Shown here in pieces: positions 5,528 to 10,707 of a stretch of DNA of 10,707 nt; positions within the stretch are counted from its first letter, which is position 1; every line of letters starts with the position of its first letter. Below the pieces are notes generated by a model. That model saw nothing but the letters and a program-made list of their open reading frames with translations, had not been told where the DNA came from and made no database searches. Location of the stretch: assembly GCA_902797405.1 (NCBI GenBank), contig CADBSP010000087.1, forward strand, positions 1 to 10,707, in the 5' to 3' direction. The position numbers were made by a program, and so were the translations under genes. Origin of the DNA: an uncultured Eubacteriales bacterium (GTDB taxonomy: Bacteria; Bacillota; Clostridia; Peptostreptococcales; Anaerovoracaceae).

Positions 5528-6817
5528 ATGCATAAAGAAGATATAAAGAAAGTTGTGCTTGCATATTCCGGTGGCCTGGATACATCTGTTATGATTCCAT
5601 GGCTCAAAGAAAACTATAACAATTGTGAAATAATTGCTGCATCCGGCGACGTTGGTCAGGGGGATGAGCTGGACGGTTTGGAGGAAAAGGCTCTTAGATC
5701 CGGTGCATCCAAATACTATGCTTTAGACCTACAGGACGATTATGTTAATAATTACATCGTGCCTACATTAAAAGCCGGTGCAATCTATGAAGATTATTTA
5801 TTGGGTACCAGCACTGCCAGACCATGCATAGCCAAGGCCTTGGTGGAAGTTGCCCTTAAAGAAGGTGCGGATGCAATTGTTCATGGCTGCACCGGAAAGG
5901 GAAATGACCAGGTTCGTTTCGAGCTGGGCATTAAGCACTTTGCTCCCGACATGAAGATAATAGCACCCTGGCGTGAATGGGAATTGAAATCCAGGGATGA
6001 TGAAATCGATTATGCCGAGGCACATAATGTTCCTCTTAAAATAAGCAGAGAAACCAACTACTCCAAGGATAAAAACCTGTGGCACCTCTCTCACGAGGGT
6101 CTAGATTTGGAGGATACTGCAACAGAGCCAAAGTACAACCAAGAAGGATTCCTGGAGATGGGTGTATCCCCAATGCAAGCTCCGGATGAGCCAACTGACA
6201 TAGCTATAGATTTTGAAAAAGGAATTCCTGTTGCCCTTAATGGTGAGAAGATGTCGGTTAAGGACATGATTTATGCCCTTAATGATATCGGCGGAAAGAA
6301 TGGTATCGGTATTCTGGATATCGTTGAAAACCGTCTGGTGGGAATGAAGAGCCGTGGAGTATACGAGACTCCGGGTGGAACCATTTTATATAAGGCCCAT
6401 AAAATTTTGGAGAGCATCACCCTGGATAAAATGACTGCTCACGAAAAAGAGAAGCTGGCGGTCACCTACGCTGAATTAGTGTATAATGGTCAATGGTTCA
6501 CACCACTTCGGGAAGCGCTGGATGCCTTTGTTGATAAAACTCAGGAGTCGGTTACCGGTACGGTAAAACTAAAGCTCTATAAGGGTAATATTATCAACTC
6601 GGGAGTTACCAGCCCCTACTCTCTCTTCGATGCAGATTTGGCATCCTTCGGTGAAAGTACATATAATCAAAAGGATGCTGAGGGCTTCATCAACCTCTAC
6701 GGCCTACCCATCCAGGTCAAGGCAGTTTTGGACGGCAAGCACCGTGCAATCAAAGATAATATCAAAGAAAATATCCCCGGTGTTTCCGAGGATGATTATA
6801 AGGCGTGGCATGACTAA
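5528..6817 (+). CDS. argG: Argininosuccinate synthase
   Basis: Catalyses ATP-dependent condensation of citrulline and aspartate to argininosuccinate, the penultimate step of arginine synthesis. The start at 5528 gives 429 residues: AGGAGG ends at 5519, 8 bases before this ATG but only 2 before the alternative ATG at 5522. The N-terminal P-loop AYSGGLDTS (12-20) is that of the ATP-pyrophosphatase fold. Also readable are ASGDVGQGDE, STARPCIAKALVE, HGCTGKGNDQVRFE (ATP and citrulline binding) and APWREW, then SRETNYSKDKNLWHLSHEGLDLED and GRGVYETPGGT-like SRGVYETPGGTI. All belong to the shorter ArgG type. It stands alone between convergent and divergent genes, with no argH in the window, and has its own promoter and terminator. 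The gene is complete. Confidence 0.97.
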   Translation: MHKEDIKKVVLAYSGGLDTSVMIPWLKENYNNCEIIAASGDVGQGDELDGLEEKALRSGASKYYALDLQDDYVNNYIVPTLKAGAIYEDYLLGTSTARPCIAKALVEVALKEGADAIVHGCTGKGNDQVRFELGIKHFAPDMKIIAPWREWELKSRDDEIDYAEAHNVPLKISRETNYSKDKNLWHLSHEGLDLEDTATEPKYNQEGFLEMGVSPMQAPDEPTDIAIDFEKGIPVALNGEKMSVKDMIYALNDIGGKNGIGILDIVENRLVGMKSRGVYETPGGTILYKAHKILESITLDKMTAHEKEKLAVTYAELVYNGQWFTPLREALDAFVDKTQESVTGTVKLKLYKGNIINSGVTSPYSLFDADLASFGESTYNQKDAEGFINLYGLPIQVKAVLDGKHRAIKDNIKENIPGVSEDDYKAWHD

Positions 6818-6845
6818 AGAAGCAAGCCTTAAAAGTTTAACGCGT

Positions 6846-6875
6846 GCAGGACCGAGTAATCGGCCCTGCTTTTTT
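6846..6875 (+). terminator. Rho-independent terminator of argG
   Basis: GCAGG-a-CCGA, a GTAA loop, and TCGG-c-CCTGC form a nine-pair stem with one mismatch (6846-6869), followed by TTTTTT (6870-6875). It lies about 30 bp after the argG stop and abuts the end of the convergent ATPase gene, whose stop codon falls in the U-run region. Confidence 0.88.
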
Positions 6876-8967
6876 ATATGTTTTTAACGGACAGCGCCCT
6901 TAATGCATTTAGCACCGCTATCACCATGACTCCAACGTCGGCGAATATGGCTAGCCACATACCTGCAATTCCAAGGGCTCCCAGGATCAGGCAAATCACT
7001 TTTACGCCGATTGCAAATACGATGTTTTCTTTTACAATGCGAAGGCATTTCCTGGATATGCGAATCGCCTTGGCTATTTTCTTTGGATCATCGTCCATGA
7101 GAACCAAATCCGCTGCTTCTATCGCAGCATCCGAGCCCATCGCTCCCATGGCAATTCCTATGTCGGCTCGTGATAAGACCGGCGCATCGTTTACTCCATC
7201 TCCAACAAAGGCCACAACCCCAGGGGCATTCGTATCCGAAGGCCTACTATAACCCTCGCTTCCCTTTGCATCTGTTTCTTCAAAAACCGGCTTCCCGCTT
7301 ATTATTCTTTCCACAATGGAAACCTTATCGCCCGGCAGAAGCTCGCTGTATACTTCATCTATGCCAAGATCCTTTGCTACACTTTCCGCGACTTCCCTAC
7401 GGTCTCCTGTAAGCATAACTATGCGGTTAACTCCCAATTGTTTTAAGTCCGTGATTGCTGCATGAGCTGTTTCTTTTATTACATCTGAAATTACTATATA
7501 TCCTGCATAAGCACCATCAACCGCAACGTGGATTACCGTACCTATTTCGTTAATATTTGTTTCAAAACCAACGGACAGTTTATCCATCAGTTTTCTATTT
7601 CCAACCGAAACTCTATGACCATCAACAATTGCATTGATTCCACAGCCGGAAATCTCCTCAATTTCACTTATATGATGCCCTGCCAGATAAGTAGACAAAT
7701 CACCATCTGCAAAATCTTTATCGTTCTCTTTGTTTGTTGATTCTCCCTTTTCATCTTTTGATGAAGTATTATCCTGTGACATTCGCCTAATGTAATCATT
7801 TATTAAACTCTTTGCAATAGGATGGGAGGATGCACTTTCAGTAAGTGCTGCAAGCTCCAGAAGCTTCATTTTGGCTATTTGATCGTTACTCGGAAAAATA
7901 CCCGCAACCTTAAACACACCTTCGGTCAGGGTTCCGGTTTTGTCACAAACCAAGGCTGTAGTTTTAGAGAGTTGCTCCAGGTAATTCGACCCTTTGACTA
8001 AAACTCCCGCCCTACTGGCTCCACCTATTCCACCAAAGAAGCTGAGAGGAATGCTTATTACCAAAGCACATGGACAGCTTATGACCAGGAAAATGAGAGC
8101 TCGATAGAGCCATGTGCTCCAGATGGGAGCCGTCCCCATCATTAATCTTACTATAGGAGGAAGGATTGCCAGCGCCACCGCAAGTCCAACAACAACCGGA
8201 GTATAGATACGCGCAAACTTACTGATAAAATCTTCGGACTTTGATTTACGAGAGCTGGCGTTTTCAACTAGATCCAGGATTTGTGATACGGTGGATTCTC
8301 CGAATTCCTTGGTTGTTCGGATTTCCAAAACGCCTGTCATGTTGATGCAGCCGCTTATTACCTCATCCCCCTCTACCGCATTTCTAGGCTTACTCTCTCC
8401 GGTTAATGCTGCGGTATCCAGAACTGAATGCCCACTAACTACAATTCCATCAATAGGGATTTTTTCGCCCGGTTGGCAGATGATGACGCTTCCCACTTCA
8501 ACTTCATCGGGATCCACCTGAATAAGCGCTCCTCTTTCATCACGAATATTTGCATAGTCAGGCCTGATGTCCATAAGCTCGCTTATGTTTTTTCTGCTCC
8601 TGCCTATAGCGTAACTCTGGAACCATTCTCCTATTTGATAGAAGAGCATTACCGCAACCGCTTCAACATAGTCACCCGTGTCGATAATCGCAATTGCAAT
8701 TGCTCCCAAGGTTGCAATAACCATGAGGAGGCACTCATCCAACGGCTGACGGTTCTTGATGCCCTTTCCTGCCTTAATAATGATATCGTAGCCCACTATT
8801 AAATAGGGAATCATGTAGAGTGTAAACCTCAGCCATTTGTTGGAAAGAATACTCATACTTCCCTGCGTCGCTACGCCGTCTGCAGCGGCGAATAAAAAGT
8901 GAAGCCCTAACAATAGCGCCGCAGAAAGTAAGATTCTCATTAAGTTTTTCTTTTGTTTCTTGTTCAT
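6874..8967 (-). CDS. cadA: P1B-type heavy-metal ATPase (Zn2+/Cd2+/Pb2+ efflux)
   Basis: A 697-residue inner-membrane pump that exports soft divalent metals with ATP. Actuator domain: TGES (189-192). Membrane metal site: SCPC (297-300). Phosphorylation domain: DKTGT (Asp342). Nucleotide domain: SHP (381-383). Hinge: GDGVNDAP (589-596). Lys656 in the seventh helix and Asp677 of ADVG in the eighth are hallmarks of the Zn/Cd/Pb (P1B-2) group, not of copper pumps. The N-terminal HMA domain usual in CadA/ZntA is absent: the chain begins with a short basic stretch and goes straight into the first helix. A separate HMA protein is encoded 57 bp upstream. Two polar insertions are visible, at about 397-425 (Ser/Asp/Lys/Glu-rich) and 563-580. 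The ATG at 8967 has no clear ribosome site. The divergent ArsR-type repressor probably controls it. Confidence 0.93.
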   Translation of the reverse strand: MNKKQKKNLMRILLSAALLLGLHFLFAAADGVATQGSMSILSNKWLRFTLYMIPYLIVGYDIIIKAGKGIKNRQPLDECLLMVIATLGAIAIAIIDTGDYVEAVAVMLFYQIGEWFQSYAIGRSRKNISELMDIRPDYANIRDERGALIQVDPDEVEVGSVIICQPGEKIPIDGIVVSGHSVLDTAALTGESKPRNAVEGDEVISGCINMTGVLEIRTTKEFGESTVSQILDLVENASSRKSKSEDFISKFARIYTPVVVGLAVALAILPPIVRLMMGTAPIWSTWLYRALIFLVISCPCALVISIPLSFFGGIGGASRAGVLVKGSNYLEQLSKTTALVCDKTGTLTEGVFKVAGIFPSNDQIAKMKLLELAALTESASSHPIAKSLINDYIRRMSQDNTSSKDEKGESTNKENDKDFADGDLSTYLAGHHISEIEEISGCGINAIVDGHRVSVGNRKLMDKLSVGFETNINEIGTVIHVAVDGAYAGYIVISDVIKETAHAAITDLKQLGVNRIVMLTGDRREVAESVAKDLGIDEVYSELLPGDKVSIVERIISGKPVFEETDAKGSEGYSRPSDTNAPGVVAFVGDGVNDAPVLSRADIGIAMGAMGSDAAIEAADLVLMDDDPKKIAKAIRISRKCLRIVKENIVFAIGVKVICLILGALGIAGMWLAIFADVGVMVIAVLNALRALSVKNI

Positions 8968-8991
8968 ACTTGATTTATATAATAAGATGTA

Positions 8992-9021
8992 TTTTAAAAC
9001 GGTTCCTTTAGGGAACCGTTT
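8992..9021 (-). terminator. Intercistronic hairpin with U-run between the HMA gene and the ATPase gene
   Basis: AAACGGTTCC (8997-9006) and GGAACCGTTT (9012-9021) form a perfect 10-bp stem with a 5-base loop. On the minus strand it is followed by TAAAAT, and the stem itself ends in TTTT. It looks like a rho-independent terminator just after the small gene's stop. Since no other promoter for the ATPase is evident, it probably acts as a partial terminator, giving more carrier than pump transcript. Confidence 0.65.
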
Positions 9022-9024
9022 ATA

Positions 9025-9243
9025 CTAAAGGTATATCTCGCAGTCGTCCTCCACCTTTTTACAATTGTCAAGGACTCGGGGCATAACCTCTTTTGGATCT
9101 GCCCCTTCTTCAAACTCCACTTCCATCTTTAATGTCATGAAATTAACCACTGCATCCTTGACTCCCTCAGTGCTCTTTGTTGCCATTTCCATTTTGTTTG
9201 CGCAGTTTGCACAATCTACTTCTATTTTATATTTCTTTTTCAT
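9025..9243 (-). CDS. Free-standing heavy-metal-associated (HMA) domain protein
   Basis: 72 residues, one ferredoxin-like HMA domain. The metal site is DCANC (Asp10, Cys11, Cys14). Asp before the first Cys is the form seen in Zn/Cd/Pb pumps (ZntA, CadA), while copper carriers usually have MTCxxC. The middle reads ATKSTEGVKDAVVNFMTLKMEVEF, as in HMA helix 1 and strand 2. An acidic tail, DNCKKVEDDCEIYL, adds two more cysteines. I infer that it replaces the missing N-terminal domain of the ATPase encoded just downstream, delivering or sensing metal for it. The ATG at 9243 follows AGAGGA by 8 bases. First gene of the minus-strand transcript from the promoter at 9400-9428. Confidence 0.88.
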   Translation of the reverse strand: MKKKYKIEVDCANCANKMEMATKSTEGVKDAVVNFMTLKMEVEFEEGADPKEVMPRVLDNCKKVEDDCEIYL

Positions 9244-9371
9244 CCCGTTTTCCTCTCATTCTATTATCTATATGAGCGATAACCATACACGATCACATAT
9301 AACCACATATAATTTGTATATATAGTATTTGCTTGCAATAGTTTACTCTTACATATAAAACGATCTTGTCA

Positions 9372-9389
9372 ATTAAACGATTGCTTAAT
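9372..9389. promoter_or_regulatory. Possible ArsR/SmtB operator
   Basis: ATTAA, 8 bases, then TTAAT (9372-9389) is an imperfect palindrome of the AT-rich kind bound by ArsR/SmtB repressors. It lies at about +4 to +21 of the leftward transcript predicted below, where binding would block the HMA-ATPase genes. The position is persuasive; the sequence alone is not diagnostic. Confidence 0.4.
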
Positions 9390-9399
9390 CTTTATATCA

Positions 9400-9428
9400 A
9401 CTATACTATTTTAGACACTCCTTGTCAA
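9400..9428 (-). promoter_or_regulatory. Sigma-A-type promoter of the HMA-ATPase genes
   Basis: Read on the minus strand: TTGACA (9428-9423), a 17-bp spacer, and TATAGT (9405-9400). The start is expected near 9393, giving a leader of about 150 bases. Confidence 0.75.
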
Positions 9429-9465
9429 GGGCTTTATTGAATTTCCCTCATCACTCCCCGATTTA

Positions 9466-9738
9466 AGGTGCGAAATCCATTTTTTCATTTTGCACCGGTG
9501 CAGATTTCATTTTTTTGAATCTGCACCTCAAGATGTTTCATCGACCTTTCTTTCTGAGGTGCAAATCTCCATTTTTCTATTTTGCACCGGTGCAGATTTC
9601 ATTTTTTTGAATCTGCACCTCAGATGTTTCCTCAGGCCTTATTTCTGAGGTGCAAATCTCCATTTTTTTCATTTTGCACCGGTGCAGATTTCGTTTTTTG
9701 AAATCTGCACCTCAAGATTGTTTCTTCTCTCAACCGCG
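9466..9738. repeat. 91-bp tandem repeat, 3 copies, each with two hairpins
   Basis: Copies begin at 9466, 9557 and 9648. Each has hairpin A (GGTGCAAA pairing with TTTGCACC across a T-rich loop; the first copy has GGTGCGAAA) and hairpin B (GGTGCAGATT pairing with AATCTGCACC across an 11-base T-rich loop, e.g. 9589-9619). A linker of about 30 bases follows, ending TTTCTG. The two hairpins meet in a perfect 12-bp palindrome TGCACCGGTGCA (9491-9502, 9583-9594, 9675-9686). A stub of a fourth unit, GGTGCAGAG, is at 9739. The array occupies the gap between the two divergent promoters (9400-9428 and 9760-9787), so it is upstream of both and probably not in either mRNA. No coding potential is seen. Confidence 0.92.
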
Positions 9739-9759
9739 GGTGCAGAGTTTTTTTATTTG

Positions 9760-9787
9760 TTGTATTTTCAACATTTATTGCTATAAT
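9760..9787 (+). promoter_or_regulatory. Promoter of the ArsR-family gene
   Basis: TTGTAT (9760-9765), a 16-bp spacer, and TATAAT (9782-9787). The start is expected near 9794, giving a short leader of about 36 bases before the ATG at 9830. Confidence 0.6.
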
Positions 9788-9829
9788 ATGATTTAGAAAG
9801 TAATAGTATTGTTTATATGGAGGTTTTTG

Positions 9830-10195
9830 ATGTCCACAAAAATAGAATTACCTCACAATCACGGTAATCTCTGCGAAGATTTTTTGGATCATATTCCACC
9901 AAAGGAAGACATTGCAACGGTGGCGGATGCTTTGGGGCAGCTGGGCGACCCAACCAGACTCAGGATTTTCTGGATTCTTTGTCATTGCGAAGAATGCGTA
10001 ACTGATATTGCTGCTATGATGAGCATGTCCAGCCCTGCGGTTTCCCATCATCTTCGACTCTTAAAGAATAGCGGTCTTATAACATCACGTCGCGACGGTA
10101 AGGAAATGTATTATACCGCTGCGGATTCAGAACTGGTTCACGAGCTTCACCATACAATAGAGAAGATCGGGCATATTACATGCCCGAAAGAATAG
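9830..10195 (+). CDS. ArsR/SmtB-family metal-responsive repressor
   Basis: 121 residues from ATG 9830, which has GGAGG 6 bases upstream; the alternative ATG at 9809 lacks one. The winged helix covers LGDPTRLRIFWIL (38-50), ECVTDIAAMMSMSSPAVSHHLRLLKNSGLI (55-84) and the wing RRDGKEMYYTA. Repressors of this family release DNA when metal binds. By alignment with CzrA (D-x-H-x10-H-x2-H in the last helix), His104 and His115 are kept, the last ligand is Cys118 (TCPKE in place of HPKE), and the Asp position is Leu102 with Glu101 adjacent. Other cysteines are Cys15 in the His-rich N-terminus, Cys51/Cys53 (CHC) and Cys56, which matches the ELC position of CadC/SmtB. Divergent from the HMA-ATPase genes, so a Zn/Cd/Pb sensor for them is likely; the exact metal cannot be read. 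Confidence 0.92.
   Translation: MSTKIELPHNHGNLCEDFLDHIPPKEDIATVADALGQLGDPTRLRIFWILCHCEECVTDIAAMMSMSSPAVSHHLRLLKNSGLITSRRDGKEMYYTAADSELVHELHHTIEKIGHITCPKE
10167..10187 (+). terminator. Hairpin overlapping the 3' end of the ArsR-family gene
   Basis: TCGGGCAT and ATGCCCGA form a perfect 8-bp stem around ATTAC. It spans the last codons of the gene, ending 8 bases before its last base. No U-run follows, so it is a weak terminator candidate; it may instead protect the mRNA 3' end. Confidence 0.35.
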
Positions 10196-10252
10196 GTTCG
10201 AGATTCATGACCTTAATCAACAATAGAAATCGGCCATATATATTTCCCAGGG

Positions 10253-10364
10253 GAATAATATATAGCGAATAATATATAGCGAATAGTAGATAGCGAATAA
10301 TAGATAAGTAATAATAGATAACTAATAATATATTACTAATAATATATAACTAATAATATATAAG
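10253..10364. repeat. 14-bp tandem array, 8 units in exact register
   Basis: Units begin at 10253 and every 14 bases thereafter. The first two are identical GAATAATATATAGC. The later ones drift to GAATAGTAGATAGC, GAATAATAGATAAG, TAATAATAGATAAC, TAATAATATATTAC, TAATAATATATAAC and TAATAATATATAAG. Change is graded from left to right, as expected if the array grew by slippage or unequal exchange and then decayed. It is AT-rich and lies between the end of the ArsR gene and the terminator of the opposing gene. No coding content. Confidence 0.92.
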
Positions 10365-10373
10365 TAATCATTA

Positions 10374-10403
10374 TAAAAGGTCGCGTTTGACAGCGACCTT
10401 TTA
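10374..10403 (-). terminator. Bidirectional rho-independent terminator
   Basis: TAAAAGGTCGC (10374-10384) and GCGACCTTTTA (10393-10403) form a perfect 11-bp stem with an 8-base loop; the A/T ends of the stem supply a short U-run for either direction. It would end the minus-strand gene at the right edge (stop at 10560) and could also stop rightward transcription from the ArsR gene. Confidence 0.75.
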
Positions 10404-10420
10404 CATTTGAAATTAAATGC

Positions 10421-10540
10421 TTTGAGAGCGAATCTTTCGATAGCGAAGCCTTTGAGAGCGAATCTTTCGATAGCGAAGCCTTTGATTGCGAATCTTTCGA
10501 TAGCGAAGCCTTTGATTGCGAAGCTTTTGATATCGAAGCT
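10421..10540. repeat. 30-bp tandem array, 4 units, each of two 15-bp halves
   Basis: Units at 10421-10450, 10451-10480, 10481-10510 and 10511-10540. The first two are identical. The half-units are GCGAATCTTTCGATA and GCGAAGCCTTTGAKW, so the array arose by doubling of an older 15-bp unit. A decayed piece ending GATAGCGAATAAATCC continues to the stop codon of the right-edge gene. The array therefore sits in the 3' untranslated part of that gene, before its terminator. The 12-mer GATAGCGAATAA also occurs in the 14-bp array, linking the two. Confidence 0.92.
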
Positions 10541-10559
10541 TTTGGATAGCGAATAAATC

Positions 10560-10707
10560 CTAGAACTTTCCGGGGCGGCCTCCACCGTGGAAACCTCCTC
10601 CGCCTGCAGAGGTATGAATCGTGCTTCCTCCGAAATGGCCCGGCTTACTATGGTGATTATCGTCATCGTCCCTTGGAAGCGGAATTCTATTAATCGACTT
10701 GTATAAG
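10560..10707 (-). CDS. C-terminal end of a TPM-domain-like protein with Gly/His-rich tail (partial)
   Basis: Only the last 49 residues are inside the window; the gene continues beyond position 10707. The frame reads LYKSINRIPLPRDDDDNHH, then SKPGHFGGSTIHTSAGGGGF and HGGGRPGKF, then TAG. A short acidic/His linker followed by a Ser/Thr-Gly stretch and an end of the type HGGG(R/G)xGKF is typical of the C-terminus of secreted or membrane-anchored TPM-domain (YgcG-like) proteins of Firmicutes. The domain itself is out of view, so the family call rests on the tail alone. A second, overlapping minus-strand frame through the 30-bp array is not the gene. The terminator is at 10374-10403. Confidence 0.6.
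   Translation of the reverse strand, partial: LYKSINRIPLPRDDDDNHHSKPGHFGGSTIHTSAGGGGFHGGGRPGKF

Noticed and set aside
9466..9738. Integron attC sites or insertion-sequence ends
   Set aside because: No integrase or transposase gene is nearby, no target duplication is visible, and the hairpins are regular tandem copies instead of cassette boundaries.
9466..10540. CRISPR array
   Set aside because: Repeats are head-to-tail with no unique spacers, periods are 14, 30 and 91 bp, and no cas gene is present.
10322..10666. 114-codon minus-strand frame with a repeated FAIKG/FAIER pattern
   Set aside because: It overlaps the recognisable Gly/His-rich protein end in another frame, reads through the terminator at 10374-10403, and its repeats are a by-product of the 15-bp periodicity.

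Overview
The window looks like chromosomal DNA of a low-to-medium G+C, probably anaerobic Firmicute of the class Clostridia. Reasons are the strong AGGAGG-type ribosome sites, textbook TTGACA/TATAAT promoters, a short iron-type DtxR regulator, a FeoA-FeoB-small Cys-rich protein set, an S51 peptidase of clostridial type, and a TPM-type protein with a Gly/His-rich tail. I cannot name the genus. There are no tRNA or rRNA genes, no phage or transposase genes and no CRISPR array.

Layout. At 90-392 (minus) lies a decayed fragment of an AtuA-family gene. Then comes an iron-uptake block, all read leftward: feoA (3517-3729), feoB (1343-3355), a 52-residue FeoB-associated Cys-rich membrane protein (1024-1182) and a short DtxR/IdeR-like repressor (458-820). 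The feo promoter (3945-3972) and the repressor's own promoter (921-949) both overlap or abut imperfect AGTT-GACT palindromes that fit a DtxR-family operator. So the block is probably an iron-repressed ferrous-iron uptake system beside its own regulator. Next is an S51-family peptidase homologue (4412-5113, minus) that seems to lack the catalytic serine. Then comes a free-standing argG (5528-6817, plus) with a near-perfect promoter, a possible ARG box and its own terminator.

The right part is a metal-efflux block: a P1B-type Zn/Cd/Pb ATPase (6874-8967, minus), preceded by a separate one-domain DCxxC metal-binding protein (9025-9243, minus). A divergent ArsR/SmtB repressor (9830-10195, plus) faces them. 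A hairpin with a U-run between the two minus-strand genes may lower ATPase expression relative to the small carrier. The right edge holds the C-terminal end of a Gly/His-tailed (TPM-like) protein on the minus strand.

The most striking feature is not a gene. Almost every larger gap carries a short tandem array with a unit of its own: 11 bp (1206-1250), 24 bp (3788-3884), a second, possibly related 24 bp (4003-4146), 91 bp with two hairpins per unit (9466-9738), 14 bp (10253-10364) and 30 bp made of two 15-bp halves (10421-10540). Three of them share a TAGCGAAT-like core. One lies inside the predicted 5' leader of feoA, one fills the gap between the divergent arsR and metal-ATPase promoters, and one lies between the stop codon and the terminator of the right-edge gene. 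These arrays, the feo/dtxR operator sites and the altered peptidase active site deserve the closest look.
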